Below, piece after piece: positions 27,250-35,410 of a DNA stretch of 64,000 nucleotides (position 1 is the first letter of the stretch; every line of letters starts with the position of its first letter). The position numbers and the translations under genes are program-made. Source of the stretch: Clostridiales bacterium. Its GTDB lineage: Bacteria; Bacillota; Clostridia; Lachnospirales; Cellulosilyticaceae. The DNA lies in the NCBI GenBank assembly GCA_019418225.1, contig DYCF01000002.1:96943-160942 (forward strand). Reading direction: 5' to 3'. The notes under the pieces were generated by a model. The model made no database searches, had not been told where the DNA came from, and saw only the letters and a program-made list of their open reading frames with translations.

Positions 27250-27816
27250 TTAATCTATTTTTAAAGTACTGTCTTTTGTGAGGAGGGGTGCATCCATATC
27301 ATCAGAAACAATAAGTGTATGATTAACAATATCAATCACTTTAATAGGTGTACCTTGAGGAATATCTTTGTTACTTTTAGCAGAGTAGGTGATTTTGCCA
27401 ACTTTGGTATTTAAAGAGATACTCCCAACACTATCTTTAAAGATAGTCACTACGACAGTGCCAGTAAGTCCAATTAAATCAATATCTGATAGTGTAGAAC
27501 TATCTACCTTTCTTAGCGCCTGTAAAAGCCATTTGATGGGTAGGGAAATCACAAAACCAGCAATGATGGCAAAAAGTAAATGTAAATGAGTGACCTTATA
27601 AGTGAGCAGTCCAATACCGCCGAAACCAATACAAAAACCACAGATTTCAAGAGGACTGAAAGGTAGAAAACTAGATAAGGCATCGCTTCCTACATCGCCA
27701 ACATGAAAATCAAGTGCGCTTAACCCTTGAAATAAGTCGGAGATACCAGAAATCACCACACTAATGGTGAGTAATAAAAGACTAATGATAAAAGTAAATA
27801 AATAAAGTTTGTACAT
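27250..27816 (-). CDS. NfeD-like membrane protein (flotillin partner)
   Basis: 188 residues. One N-terminal hydrophobic helix, two to three more between residues 50 and 95, then a soluble C-terminal domain (about 115-185) with the beta-barrel (OB-fold) pattern LIGLTGTVVVTI...VGKITYSAKSNKDIPQGTPIKVIDIVNHTLIV typical of short NfeD (NfeD1b, YuaF). These proteins bind flotillins at the membrane and help assemble their microdomains. The gene lies 81 bases upstream of the flotillin gene on the same strand, and AAGGAGGGCG precedes the ATG. It lacks the ClpP-class serine protease domain of long NfeD proteins. Confidence 0.87.
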   Translation of the reverse strand: MYKLYLFTFIISLLLLTISVVISGISDLFQGLSALDFHVGDVGSDALSSFLPFSPLEICGFCIGFGGIGLLTYKVTHLHLLFAIIAGFVISLPIKWLLQALRKVDSSTLSDIDLIGLTGTVVVTIFKDSVGSISLNTKVGKITYSAKSNKDIPQGTPIKVIDIVNHTLIVSDDMDAPLLTKDSTLKID

Positions 27817-27947
27817 AGGGCGCCCTCCTTATAAATTTTAAAACTATATTCTTAAAAATAAAGTATAGTTTATTTGATTAAAAATAATTATAATATAGAT
27901 AAAGTATATAATCCACAAAAAACAAACTATAAAATTTAAACTTATAC

Positions 27948-28005
27948 ATAGATTTCACATTGCTAAAGATTATGAATAACTAAACTTTATAAATGTGAAA
28001 TCTAT
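27948..28005 (-). repeat. Dispersed repeat, inverted 58-bp copy
   Basis: The reverse complement of the left half of the 113-bp unit. Its ends are perfect inverted repeats (ATAGATTTCACATT and AATGTGAAATCTAT), so the whole copy folds into one hairpin. It sits in the gap between nfeD and the divergent phosphopantetheinyl transferase gene. Confidence 0.85.
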
Positions 28006-28041
28006 AGGAATATCAAAGGATAAAATAAGTAAGGAGAAATT

Positions 28042-28737
28042 ATGTTAGAAGTATATGCTTTAAATATAGCGCATCCCATACCAGCAGCATATAAAGAATT
28101 GTTTTTAAGCCAAGTATCAGAAGAAAAAAGAGATAAGATAGTAAGGTATAGGAAAGAAATGGATGGACAGCGGACGTTAGTGGGAGAAATTTTAGTAAAA
28201 GTAATGCTAGCAAAACACTTAAAGTTAAGTGCAAAAGAAATTGTATTTAAGAAGAATGAATATGGGAAACCTTATTTAGAAGGTAATCCACTTTATTTCA
28301 ACATTTCACATTCAGGCGAATGGGTAGTAGGTGCAATTAGTGATTATTTAGTAGGAATAGATGTGGAACAAATAAAAAAGGCTGATTTAGGGATTGCAAA
28401 ACGCTTTTTTGCACCATTAGAGTATGATGCTTTAATGCAGATTGCATGTGAGAAGGCGCAGAATGAAGCTTTTTATATGTTATGGAGTGGTAAAGAAAGC
28501 TACATTAAGATGATTGGGAAAGGATTAACCATTCCGTTAGAGGCCTTTTCATTAGCGTATAATCAGCATAAAATAGAGCTAATAGACGCTTATAAGGAGA
28601 AAAAAGCTTATTTTACCGTTTATCCTTTACAGCAAGACAGGTATAGTTTAGTTGTATGCCATGAGGAAAAAGTCTGCCATAGTGCCTATTGTCAGGTTCA
28701 GATAGAAACATTGTATAATATGCTACAAGAGGAATAG
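28042..28737 (+). CDS. 4'-phosphopantetheinyl transferase (Sfp type)
   Basis: Transfers the phosphopantetheine arm of coenzyme A to a serine of carrier proteins. The 231-residue size is that of two-lobed Sfp enzymes. Motifs in order: FNISHSGE (86-93), the Mg2+-binding VGIDVEQI (Asp107, Glu109) and WSGKESYIKMIGKGL (Trp148-Leu162, with Glu152 and Lys156). The Sfp type usually primes non-ribosomal peptide or polyketide synthases, but no such genes are in this window; it could also serve the fatty-acid carrier protein. The start follows AAGGAGAAATT. The downstream murI has its own promoter. Confidence 0.93.
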   Translation: MLEVYALNIAHPIPAAYKELFLSQVSEEKRDKIVRYRKEMDGQRTLVGEILVKVMLAKHLKLSAKEIVFKKNEYGKPYLEGNPLYFNISHSGEWVVGAISDYLVGIDVEQIKKADLGIAKRFFAPLEYDALMQIACEKAQNEAFYMLWSGKESYIKMIGKGLTIPLEAFSLAYNQHKIELIDAYKEKKAYFTVYPLQQDRYSLVVCHEEKVCHSAYCQVQIETLYNMLQEE

Positions 28738-28743
28738 TTATTT

Positions 28744-28772
28744 TTGACAATCCTATAAAAAGAGATTAAAAT
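28744..28772 (+). promoter_or_regulatory. Sigma-A promoter of murI
   Basis: TTGACA (28744-28749), a 17-base spacer and TAAAAT (28767-28772), 34 bases before the murI ATG. Confidence 0.65.
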
Positions 28773-28806
28773 GAAAAGAGACTACAACAGATGAAAGAGT
28801 GATGAC

Positions 28807-29571
28807 ATGAAAATTGGAGTATTTGATTCAGGTGTAGGTGGCATTACTGTTTTAAAGGAAGCCCTCAAACAGCTTCCACACGTTGATTATGTTTATTATG
28901 CAGATAATCTACATGTACCTTATGGTACAAAAACAAAAGAACAAGTATTAGGCTATGTGAGTGAAGTTGTAGAAATTTTACTTCAGGAACAGGTAGATGC
29001 CATTGTTATAGCATGTAATACAGCGACAAGTATTGCCGTAAAGGAATTAAGAGAAAAATATAAGACCATTCCTATTATTGGCATGGAGCCAGCTGTAAAA
29101 TTAGCTTTAGATCAAACGCAAACAGGGAGAGTATTAGTAACAGCAACACCTCTTACGTTGCAAGAAGAAAAGTATAGACGTTTAGTTAATAAAATAGATG
29201 AACATGAACGTGTAGATTCTTTAGCTTTGCCAGAACTCGTGCATTATGCTGAAAACTTCCAATTTGGAGAGAGGGAAGAGTTGAAGGCATATTTTGAAAG
29301 CAAATTAAAGAATTATGATTTAACAAAGTATAGTGGCATTGTGTTAGGGTGTACACACTTTGTTTATTTCAAAAATATATTAAAAGATATTTTACCATCT
29401 CATATAGAAGTATATGATGGAAATGAAGGAACAATTAGACACTTAAGAGAAATACTGAATATAAATGCTGCTGTCATAGATGCACATCATGAAACTAAGA
29501 TAGATTTTTATTATTCAGGAGAAAAAAATGTGCATCAAGATTTATTAAAGCGTTACTTAGCTGTCGTATAG
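28807..29571 (+). CDS. murI: Glutamate racemase
   Basis: Converts L-glutamate to D-glutamate for peptidoglycan. The 254-residue length is normal. The family signature FDSGVGGITVL opens the protein. The two catalytic cysteines are in place: Cys70 (IACNTATS) and Cys182 (LGCTHF). YADNLHVPYGTK (about 31-42) is the substrate-binding loop. The ATG at 28807 has a modest ribosome binding site (GAGTGATGAC). It is transcribed alone, from its own promoter to a bidirectional terminator. Confidence 0.96.
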   Translation: MKIGVFDSGVGGITVLKEALKQLPHVDYVYYADNLHVPYGTKTKEQVLGYVSEVVEILLQEQVDAIVIACNTATSIAVKELREKYKTIPIIGMEPAVKLALDQTQTGRVLVTATPLTLQEEKYRRLVNKIDEHERVDSLALPELVHYAENFQFGEREELKAYFESKLKNYDLTKYSGIVLGCTHFVYFKNILKDILPSHIEVYDGNEGTIRHLREILNINAAVIDAHHETKIDFYYSGEKNVHQDLLKRYLAVV

Positions 29572-29651
29572 ATTACGTATAGATTAATAGTAGGAGTAGT
29601 GTGAGATACATAAACTCCATATGAAACTGAATATTAACTTGATGAAATAGT

Positions 29652-29699
29652 GAAAGAGTTATAAAACTAGTGTGGAAAACATAGTTTTATAGCTCTTTT
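29652..29699. terminator. Bidirectional terminator
   Basis: AAAGAG-TTATAAAACTA pairs with TAGTTTTATAGCTCTTT (with one mismatch) between murI and the convergent 7TM protein gene. Confidence 0.8.
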
Positions 29700-29732
29700 A
29701 TTATTGAAAGTTAGAGCCATTAAATAAGAAAA

Positions 29733-30809
29733 TTAGCTTAGTTTTTTGCATTCTTGTATTATAAAGTGCTTGTGCTTCAATTGAAATTTAATCACTCGAA
29801 ATCTAATAAGCGGAAAGAAGGTAACGCTGCATAGGATTAAGGCGGCGATAAGTAAAATCTGAAAAATAAAGACTAGGTGGATAAAGCCACTTATATTAAA
29901 GATTACGAGTGTCATGCATACCATAAAATTAAGGCTAAAGAGCCAAATGAGTAAATCATAAACCCAAGGTACATGAGAGGTGTAGCTTAATTTAAGATAA
30001 AATAAAAATGGCATAGGAAGTAAAAATAATAAGCAATAATTAAGGTAATATTCAAATTGCCTGTTGCTAATGATAAATTGCAGAAGTTGCCCTTCGCTAG
30101 CTGAACAAATTGCTACACACATTATAAAAGTACCTAAGTAAAAGAGCTGTGTATGTGGCTGATTCTTTAAAAATGAAAATAAGCTATAAGCTAGAAGCAC
30201 AAGGGCTAATAGAAAGAGTAACAAACTAGAAATCCAAGCTAAGGCATAGGTTTGGAAAAGCCTGTATAAGCAAGCAATTTGAGAGCCAAGATAGATATTA
30301 TTTAGGATACGTGTATTAGAAGGAAATGAAGAAGAAAGCTTAAGTGTGAGCGTATGAGGTGTATTATAATTATAGTTGTAAGGAAGGGTAATAAAGTGCC
30401 AGGCATTAGCTGTGTAATTTTCAAAGTTTGTGGGGGATGAAATATGATAACTATAAACAAGTTGCTTGTCAACCCACACATCAATAGACTGCTCAAAACT
30501 ACGCAAAAGTAAGTGATTTGCATGAGGAGAAGCTTCTGTCAAGGACCTTTCGAGTGTAAGTGTATAAGGGGTCGCTTGAAGAAGAATATGAGAGGATGAG
30601 TCTGTTGTAAAGGGCGTTGAAGTATCTGCATATTGCCAACCTGTATTTAAGGGATAGAGTATGTGGTCGTTAAGCGCAACAAGAGTATGCTTGGAAGTGG
30701 CATAAATGTAGAGTAGGAAGAGTGCTGTAGTTATAAGGCAACAGAGAAAAAATATATGGGATAATGTATTGAATTGAGCATATTTTTTTTTCATATTCTG
30801 CAGAAACAT
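29733..30809 (-). CDS. Membrane receptor-like protein (7TMR-DISM layout) without an output domain
   Basis: 358 residues. An N-terminal membrane helix (about 15-40) is followed by an extracytoplasmic beta-rich domain (about 45-180, with LLLRSFEQSIDVWVDKQLVYSYH), then six or seven hydrophobic helices (about 190-345) and a short basic tail. This is the layout of 7TMR-DISM receptors: an outer jelly-roll sensor followed by a seven-helix bundle. Such proteins normally continue into a GGDEF, kinase or guanylate cyclase domain; here the gene stops straight after the last helix, and a terminator follows. The frame opens at a GTG (30827), but the ATG at 30809, ten bases after GGAAGG, is preferred. Ligand unknown. 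Family assignment is by layout only. Confidence 0.6.
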   Translation of the reverse strand: MFLQNMKKKYAQFNTLSHIFFLCCLITTALFLLYIYATSKHTLVALNDHILYPLNTGWQYADTSTPFTTDSSSHILLQATPYTLTLERSLTEASPHANHLLLRSFEQSIDVWVDKQLVYSYHISSPTNFENYTANAWHFITLPYNYNYNTPHTLTLKLSSSFPSNTRILNNIYLGSQIACLYRLFQTYALAWISSLLLFLLALVLLAYSLFSFLKNQPHTQLFYLGTFIMCVAICSASEGQLLQFIISNRQFEYYLNYCLLFLLPMPFLFYLKLSYTSHVPWVYDLLIWLFSLNFMVCMTLVIFNISGFIHLVFIFQILLIAALILCSVTFFPLIRFRVIKFQLKHKHFIIQECKKLS

Positions 30810-30993
30810 TGCATTGTTTCCTTCCACCTTCTTAATGAAATAAAAGGTTTAAGCTAGAAGTTTGAACATGTTAACATTATAAAATATGAGACTTCCCTTG
30901 ATTCTAATACATAATCGTTTTAAGTAGCGTGTTTTTTTAGATTATGCTACAACTTATGAGCGCATAAAAAAATAAATGGTCAAAATGCACAAT

Positions 30994-31028
30994 AAAAAAG
31001 CCGTTCTATAAAGAAGATACGGCTTTTT
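30994..31028 (-). terminator. Intrinsic terminator after the HD-GYP gene
   Basis: AAAAAGCCGT and ACGGCTTTTT form the stem, followed by T residues on the minus strand. Confidence 0.85.
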
Positions 31029-31040
31029 GTAATATAGCAA

Positions 31041-32066
31041 TTATTCAATATCTGTAATATAGAATCCATGTTCCATATATAAATCAATGTAACGCTTATT
31101 AATTTTAATGATAGGTTTATAGATACATTTTGGATTAATAAATACGACTTCACCTATTTCACCATTATTTAACTTCACAAATACACCAATATAGTAATTC
31201 GCAATGGTATTGCAGAAGGTAAATAAAAGTTCAGGGTCAAAGTCTGTAAGTTGGTCTTCTAAAAGAATACGTAACGTTTCAAAAATATGATGTTCACTAT
31301 GCAAGCGGTCATACGCATCAGCTAAAGCAATGACTTTAGCAAGCTTAGAAATATAAGGAGAAGAAAGACGAAGTGGAAAGCCTGTACCATTACAATTTTC
31401 ATGATGTGCAAGAATGGCCTTACTCACTTCGGGACTTAATTCTTTAATTTTGCTTGTAATGTTATAGCCATAAATAGGATGCTTTTCATATTCGCTGATT
31501 TCATCGGCAGTCATCTCGCCCTTATAAGAATTTGTAGGGAGATTAATCATACCAATATCATGAAGTAGCCCTGTTTTGATGACTAAGTCCTCCATATTCG
31601 TACCTAGGTTGCACCATCTGCAAATTAACACACCTAAAAAGGCTACATTTAGACTATGTGTATAAGTTGTATAATCTAGTTGAGCAATGAGATTTGTGCA
31701 TCCAAGCAGGCTATAATTTTGTTTGAAATCAAGAGTAAGCTGTGTACAAAGCTGCTCAAAATCATCTAGATTAAGTACTGAATGTGTTGCATTAGAATGA
31801 TCTAAATTGCCTAAGACTAAACTTAGCACCTTACTGTATTTCTTATAGTTTTCAATGGTTTCTTCAGGAAGATTCCACACTTTTGTAAAGGAATCTAAAT
31901 AGACCCAAATATCATTGTAAATGAAATTTGGCAGATTATTTAAAAAGTCCTCTGTAAGTATTTGATTTTGCCCGATAATGGTGGTACCTGTTTTTAAATC
32001 CACAATGGGTTGGGCTGTAATCATTCCAGGGATACATTTGGTAATTGGTAATATAATTTTTTGCAT
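31041..32066 (-). CDS. HD-GYP domain protein, probable cyclic di-nucleotide phosphodiesterase
   Basis: 341 residues with no membrane segment. The N-terminal 120 residues are unassigned. The HD-GYP domain (about 130-290) has the metal-binding HD pair at His169-Asp170 (GLLHDIGMINLP), the HPIYGYNI segment, HHENCNGTGFP (221-231; the HHExxxGxGxP signature) and ALADAYDRLHS. HD-GYP enzymes hydrolyse cyclic di-GMP or related molecules. The sequence reads NGTGF instead of the classic DGxGY, so the GYP triplet is GFP here; this variation is common and does not by itself rule out activity. A 60-residue C-terminal extension (VKLNNGEIGEVVFINPKCIYKPII) is a small beta domain. Strong AACGGAGGGG before the ATG. 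Confidence 0.88.
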   Translation of the reverse strand: MQKIILPITKCIPGMITAQPIVDLKTGTTIIGQNQILTEDFLNNLPNFIYNDIWVYLDSFTKVWNLPEETIENYKKYSKVLSLVLGNLDHSNATHSVLNLDDFEQLCTQLTLDFKQNYSLLGCTNLIAQLDYTTYTHSLNVAFLGVLICRWCNLGTNMEDLVIKTGLLHDIGMINLPTNSYKGEMTADEISEYEKHPIYGYNITSKIKELSPEVSKAILAHHENCNGTGFPLRLSSPYISKLAKVIALADAYDRLHSEHHIFETLRILLEDQLTDFDPELLFTFCNTIANYYIGVFVKLNNGEIGEVVFINPKCIYKPIIKINKRYIDLYMEHGFYITDIE

Positions 32067-32235
32067 GAAAACCCCTCCGTTACACGATAAAATAGTATAT
32101 TTTATATATCGGCTTAAAACAATAATACATATATTCTGTTAAAAGATAATATACTGAAAAGTTTAACAATATACGTTAATTTTAATAGATAGCTTATAAA
32201 AAAGCAATGAACAATAGCAATAAGAAAATTATAAA

Positions 32236-32264
32236 TTGCAAAAATCTCATTTTAGTGCTAAACT
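32236..32264 (+). promoter_or_regulatory. Candidate promoter of the DUF4340 gene
   Basis: TTGCAA (32236-32241), a 17-base spacer and TAAACT (32259-32264), 64 bases before the start codon. Confidence 0.4.
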
Positions 32265-32327
32265 ATGTTGAAATATGTTTTGAGAACTTCTTTACTGTAG
32301 GGTTATTAGGAGCAGGAGGAAAAGAAA

Positions 32328-33848
32328 ATGAAAAAGAAATTTGGTGTTATTTTAGCGGCACTTGCAGTCGTGGTAGGTGGTGTATTTTATGCACAGTATA
32401 AAGTACAAATTGAAGCGATGAGTACTGAGGTGCTTGTTGAAGAAATAGCACTTCCGTTAAGCTTGTTAACAGAAGAAGAAATTGAGAAGATAGAAATACA
32501 AGACAAAAATAGTTTAACATTAGAAAAGAAAGATACAGTATGGCAAAATCCTTTAGAGCCAGAACTTACATATAATAATGAGTTAGTTAATGAATGGGTG
32601 AAATATTTCCAAAGCGAAGAAAGCATTAATGTCATTCGTCACGTAGAGGATTTAAGTGTTTATGGCATTGATGAAACAACGCCGAAGGTTGTAATCTATA
32701 GTGAAAAGGGGAACAGCCAAACATTTCGTTTAGGAAGCATTAATGAGGAGCAGACAATTCGTTATATATATAGTGATGAGACAGAACTTGTATATAGCGT
32801 AAGTCCTACAAAATCAGAGGTTTTACTAGTTGAGTCAGACATGCTGATTGATGAAAACATCGAGATGCCAAATTTAGAAAAGGTAAACAGCATGGTCATT
32901 AATCAACAAGGAACAACTTTAAATTTACAAAAGGAAAAAGATAAGTGGTTCTTAAAAGATTATTTCAATGATGCATATGAGGTAAAAGCAGAAGTAATGG
33001 TAGGATTACTTGAAGCTTTAAATGGCCTTGAAAAGGTGAGATTAGTAGGCAAAGTTGAACCAGAAATGTCTTATGGTATGGATACACCAAGCTTAAGTAT
33101 TACTTTAGATGAAAAATATACTTTAAACTTTGGCAGCAAACAAGATGGTGAGTATTATTTTAGTGAAAATGATGGACCTTATGTCTATACAGTAAAAGAC
33201 AAGCTTTTAAAAAGCTTTGAGCAGCTAAAACCGTTACAAATGATTCACCGCAGTGTTTATCGCCCTGAAGCAGAAGAAATTGAAAGCATTGTGATGACGA
33301 ATCCACAAAATGTTTATAAGTTAAAATTACAAGAAGTTGATGCTGAAGAAACGCAAGAAGAAAAAGAAGACGTAGTAGACGAAAATTTAGCGGCAGAAGA
33401 GGTTAAAGAAGCATCAAAAGAAAGTACTCAAGAACAAATTCAGGAACAAATTCAGGAACAAATTCAAGAAGAAAATAAAGCAGAAGCAATAGAAAATAAA
33501 GAGACAGATGTACTGAATGATGTATTAGCAAGCAATTTAGTAGGCGTGCTTAATGATAAGGTACTAGATCCAGCTAAGACAGAGAGTCTTCTCAATTTGA
33601 TTGAAGATAGTGTATGCATTGAAACCATTCTTCAGAACCCACAGATTGAGCAAAAAACAGAGCGTAAGGCAGAAATTAGTATTGTTTATTATATGAAAGA
33701 TGGTTCACAGAAGAATATAGAGCTTATTTCTTATGATACAAACTATTATATTTTACGTATAGATGGTAATATTGAGTTTGCAGCTAATAAGGAAAAAGTA
33801 ACGACTTTATTTAGTGAGCTTGGAAAAATACTTAAAAGTACAAAATAG
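32328..33848 (+). CDS. DUF4340 domain-containing membrane-anchored protein
   Basis: 506 residues. A single N-terminal hydrophobic helix (about 5-23) acts as uncleaved anchor or signal. The extracytoplasmic part has two DUF4340-like segments (about 45-200 and 190-330), with repeated elements such as DTVWQNPLEPELTYNNELVNEW and KDKWFLKDYFNDAYEVKAEVM. DUF4340 proteins often accompany gliding-type ABC transporters (GldG partners); none is next to it here. An acidic low-complexity insert at about residues 342-395 contains three QEQI repeats encoded by an exact 12-base repeat (33429-33464). The C-terminal 90 residues resume an ordered pattern. The start follows AGGAGGAAAAGAAA. Biochemical function unknown. 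Confidence 0.8.
   Translation: MKKKFGVILAALAVVVGGVFYAQYKVQIEAMSTEVLVEEIALPLSLLTEEEIEKIEIQDKNSLTLEKKDTVWQNPLEPELTYNNELVNEWVKYFQSEESINVIRHVEDLSVYGIDETTPKVVIYSEKGNSQTFRLGSINEEQTIRYIYSDETELVYSVSPTKSEVLLVESDMLIDENIEMPNLEKVNSMVINQQGTTLNLQKEKDKWFLKDYFNDAYEVKAEVMVGLLEALNGLEKVRLVGKVEPEMSYGMDTPSLSITLDEKYTLNFGSKQDGEYYFSENDGPYVYTVKDKLLKSFEQLKPLQMIHRSVYRPEAEEIESIVMTNPQNVYKLKLQEVDAEETQEEKEDVVDENLAAEEVKEASKESTQEQIQEQIQEQIQEENKAEAIENKETDVLNDVLASNLVGVLNDKVLDPAKTESLLNLIEDSVCIETILQNPQIEQKTERKAEISIVYYMKDGSQKNIELISYDTNYYILRIDGNIEFAANKEKVTTLFSELGKILKSTK
33429..33476 (+). repeat. 12-bp tandem repeat inside the DUF4340 gene
   Basis: Three nearly identical 12-base units (CARGAACAAATT) plus a diverged fourth, encoding QEQI repeats in an acidic linker. 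Copy number could vary by slippage without breaking the frame. Confidence 0.85.
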
Positions 33849-33979
33849 TAAAATTAGAGATACAAAGGTGCCTTAGGCAGATTTGTGTCTCTTTTATTAT
33901 ATGTTTTTTAATGTCAATTAAGAATAGTTAGGATAAAACAGGAAAATAATATAAAGATAGAATGGATGAGGTGAATATT

Positions 33980-34831
33980 ATGAAAAAGACAGCCATATCA
34001 TATGTAGGAATTATTTTTGGGGCACTTTTTATTGCAATCGGACTTTACTTTTTTTGGATGCCTTCAGATTTGGCAGCAGGTGGGATTAGTGGCTTATCTA
34101 TAGTGATTAAAGCGCTCATTCCAAGTGTACCTATAGGGATTATTATATTTTGCCTAGATATACTAATGTTTTTTATTGGATTTATTGTTTTAGGAAAAAG
34201 CTTTGGGATAAGAAGCATAACATGTAGTCTGACCGTTTCTTTTTTAATGCTCGTCTTAGAGTATTTTTGGCCTAACGTTGGCATTATTAGTGAGGACACA
34301 TTGATTATGCTTTTATTTGGCGCCTTATTTATTGCCTTTGGACAGGCTATTGTATTTAATCTAGAAGCATCTTCAGGTGGGACAGATATTGTTGCTAAAA
34401 TTATCAATAAGTATTTTCATCTTAATATCGGTGCTTCTTTAATGATTGCAGACTTAGTTGTTGTTTTACTAGCTACCACTATTTTTGGCATTGAGAAAGG
34501 CTTGTATGCTGCTTTAGGCGTGTTGCTTACAAGTTCACTTATTGATTATATTATTGCAGGTTTTACAATACAAAAGTATGTCATGATTTTACCAAGTACA
34601 GAAGAATTTGGTGAAGCCATCAGAGCCTATATACTTCATACATTGCAACGAGGTGCCACGGTTTACCATGCAGAAGGTGCTTATAGTAAAAATCAAAAAC
34701 TTGTGCTTACAACAGTAGTGGACCGTAAAGAGTTTATTGAGCTAAAAAGATATGTAGGTTCTATTGATAGCAGAGCATTTATGACAGTTCAAAATCTTCA
34801 TGAAGTAGTGGGGGAAGGTTTTGAAAAATAA
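33980..34831 (+). CDS. YitT family membrane protein (DUF161 + DUF2179)
   Basis: 283 residues. Five or six hydrophobic helices (about 1-190) hold the YitT/DUF161 pattern LAAGGISGLSIVIK early and SSGGTDIVAKIINKY in the middle. A cytoplasmic ferredoxin-fold DUF2179 domain follows (about 200-280: RGATVYHAEGAYSKNQKLVLTTVVDRKEF). YitT proteins are widespread in Firmicutes and their substrate is unknown. The frame is open from 33962, but GAGGTGA at 33968-33974 fits the ATG at 33980. No operon partner is evident. Confidence 0.9.
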   Translation: MKKTAISYVGIIFGALFIAIGLYFFWMPSDLAAGGISGLSIVIKALIPSVPIGIIIFCLDILMFFIGFIVLGKSFGIRSITCSLTVSFLMLVLEYFWPNVGIISEDTLIMLLFGALFIAFGQAIVFNLEASSGGTDIVAKIINKYFHLNIGASLMIADLVVVLLATTIFGIEKGLYAALGVLLTSSLIDYIIAGFTIQKYVMILPSTEEFGEAIRAYILHTLQRGATVYHAEGAYSKNQKLVLTTVVDRKEFIELKRYVGSIDSRAFMTVQNLHEVVGEGFEK

Positions 34832-34858
34832 AGTCAAACATATAATTTTCTAAAACTA

Positions 34859-34886
34859 TTGACAAAAGCTAAAGAAATAATATACT
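34859..34886 (+). promoter_or_regulatory. Sigma-A promoter of the Rrf2-cysK operon
   Basis: A perfect TTGACA (34859-34864), a 16-base spacer and TATACT (34881-34886), 42 bases before the regulator start. Confidence 0.65.
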
Positions 34887-34928
34887 ATAAAGCATATAGA
34901 AATAGTAGGAATAAGAAAGGGGGCATAT

Positions 34929-35381
34929 ATGAAAATATCTACGAAAGCACGTTATGGACTAAGGGCATTGATAGATTTAGCCGTACACACTACTGGTGAG
35001 CAAGTACCATTAGCATATATTGCAGCTAGGCAAGAGTTGTCAGTGAATTATCTAGAACAAGTTTTTTCGCTTTTAAAGAAGGCAGGTATTGTCCGAAGCG
35101 TCAAGGGTTCTCAGGGCGGCTATATACTTGTAAAAAGACCTGACGAGATTACAGTAGGGCAAGTCATTCGTGCTATAGAAGGAGAAATTTCAATTGTTGA
35201 AGATGACTTACCAATAGGGAATAGTTTATTATATGATAATCTTCAGCAGTGCCTTAAGGAACGCGTGTGGGAACCTATAAATCAAAGTATATGTGAGGTT
35301 ATTGATCACATTACACTAGAACAACTTGTAAGAGACTATCAGATACTTGGACAAGAAAATGCAGGAATGTATTATATATAA
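34929..35381 (+). CDS. Rrf2 family transcriptional regulator (CymR-like)
   Basis: 150 residues. The N-terminal winged helix begins [20 protein letters not shown], the Rrf2 signature, with the recognition helix near [19 protein letters not shown] and the wing [10 protein letters not shown]. The three clustered cysteines that hold an iron-sulfur cluster in IscR/NsrR are absent; the Cys residues at QQC and SIC are too few. This matches CymR, the cysteine-metabolism repressor. cysK follows after 29 bases, and in Bacillus CymR acts in complex with CysK, so this pair probably senses O-acetylserine or cysteine. The target operator cannot be assigned. Ribosome binding site AAGGGGG. Confidence 0.88.
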   Translation: MKISTKARYGLRALIDLAVHTTGEQVPLAYIAARQELSVNYLEQVFSLLKKAGIVRSVKGSQGGYILVKRPDEITVGQVIRAIEGEISIVEDDLPIGNSLLYDNLQQCLKERVWEPINQSICEVIDHITLEQLVRDYQILGQENAGMYYI

Positions 35382-35410
35382 AAATAGGTTGGTATAGGAG
35401 GGCAAGGCAT

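Noticed and set aside
28296..28312. TTTCACATT inside the phosphopantetheinyl transferase gene as another repeat copy
   Set aside because: Only the short arm matches, and it encodes the conserved FNISHS motif.
30828..31040. Search for a missing GGDEF domain or partner near the 7TM protein
   Set aside because: No coding potential on either strand here beyond the HD-GYP terminator; the same holds for 29572-29732.
32207..32401. Open frame upstream of the DUF4340 gene
   Set aside because: It overlaps the promoter and the start of the real gene in another frame and has no ribosome binding site.
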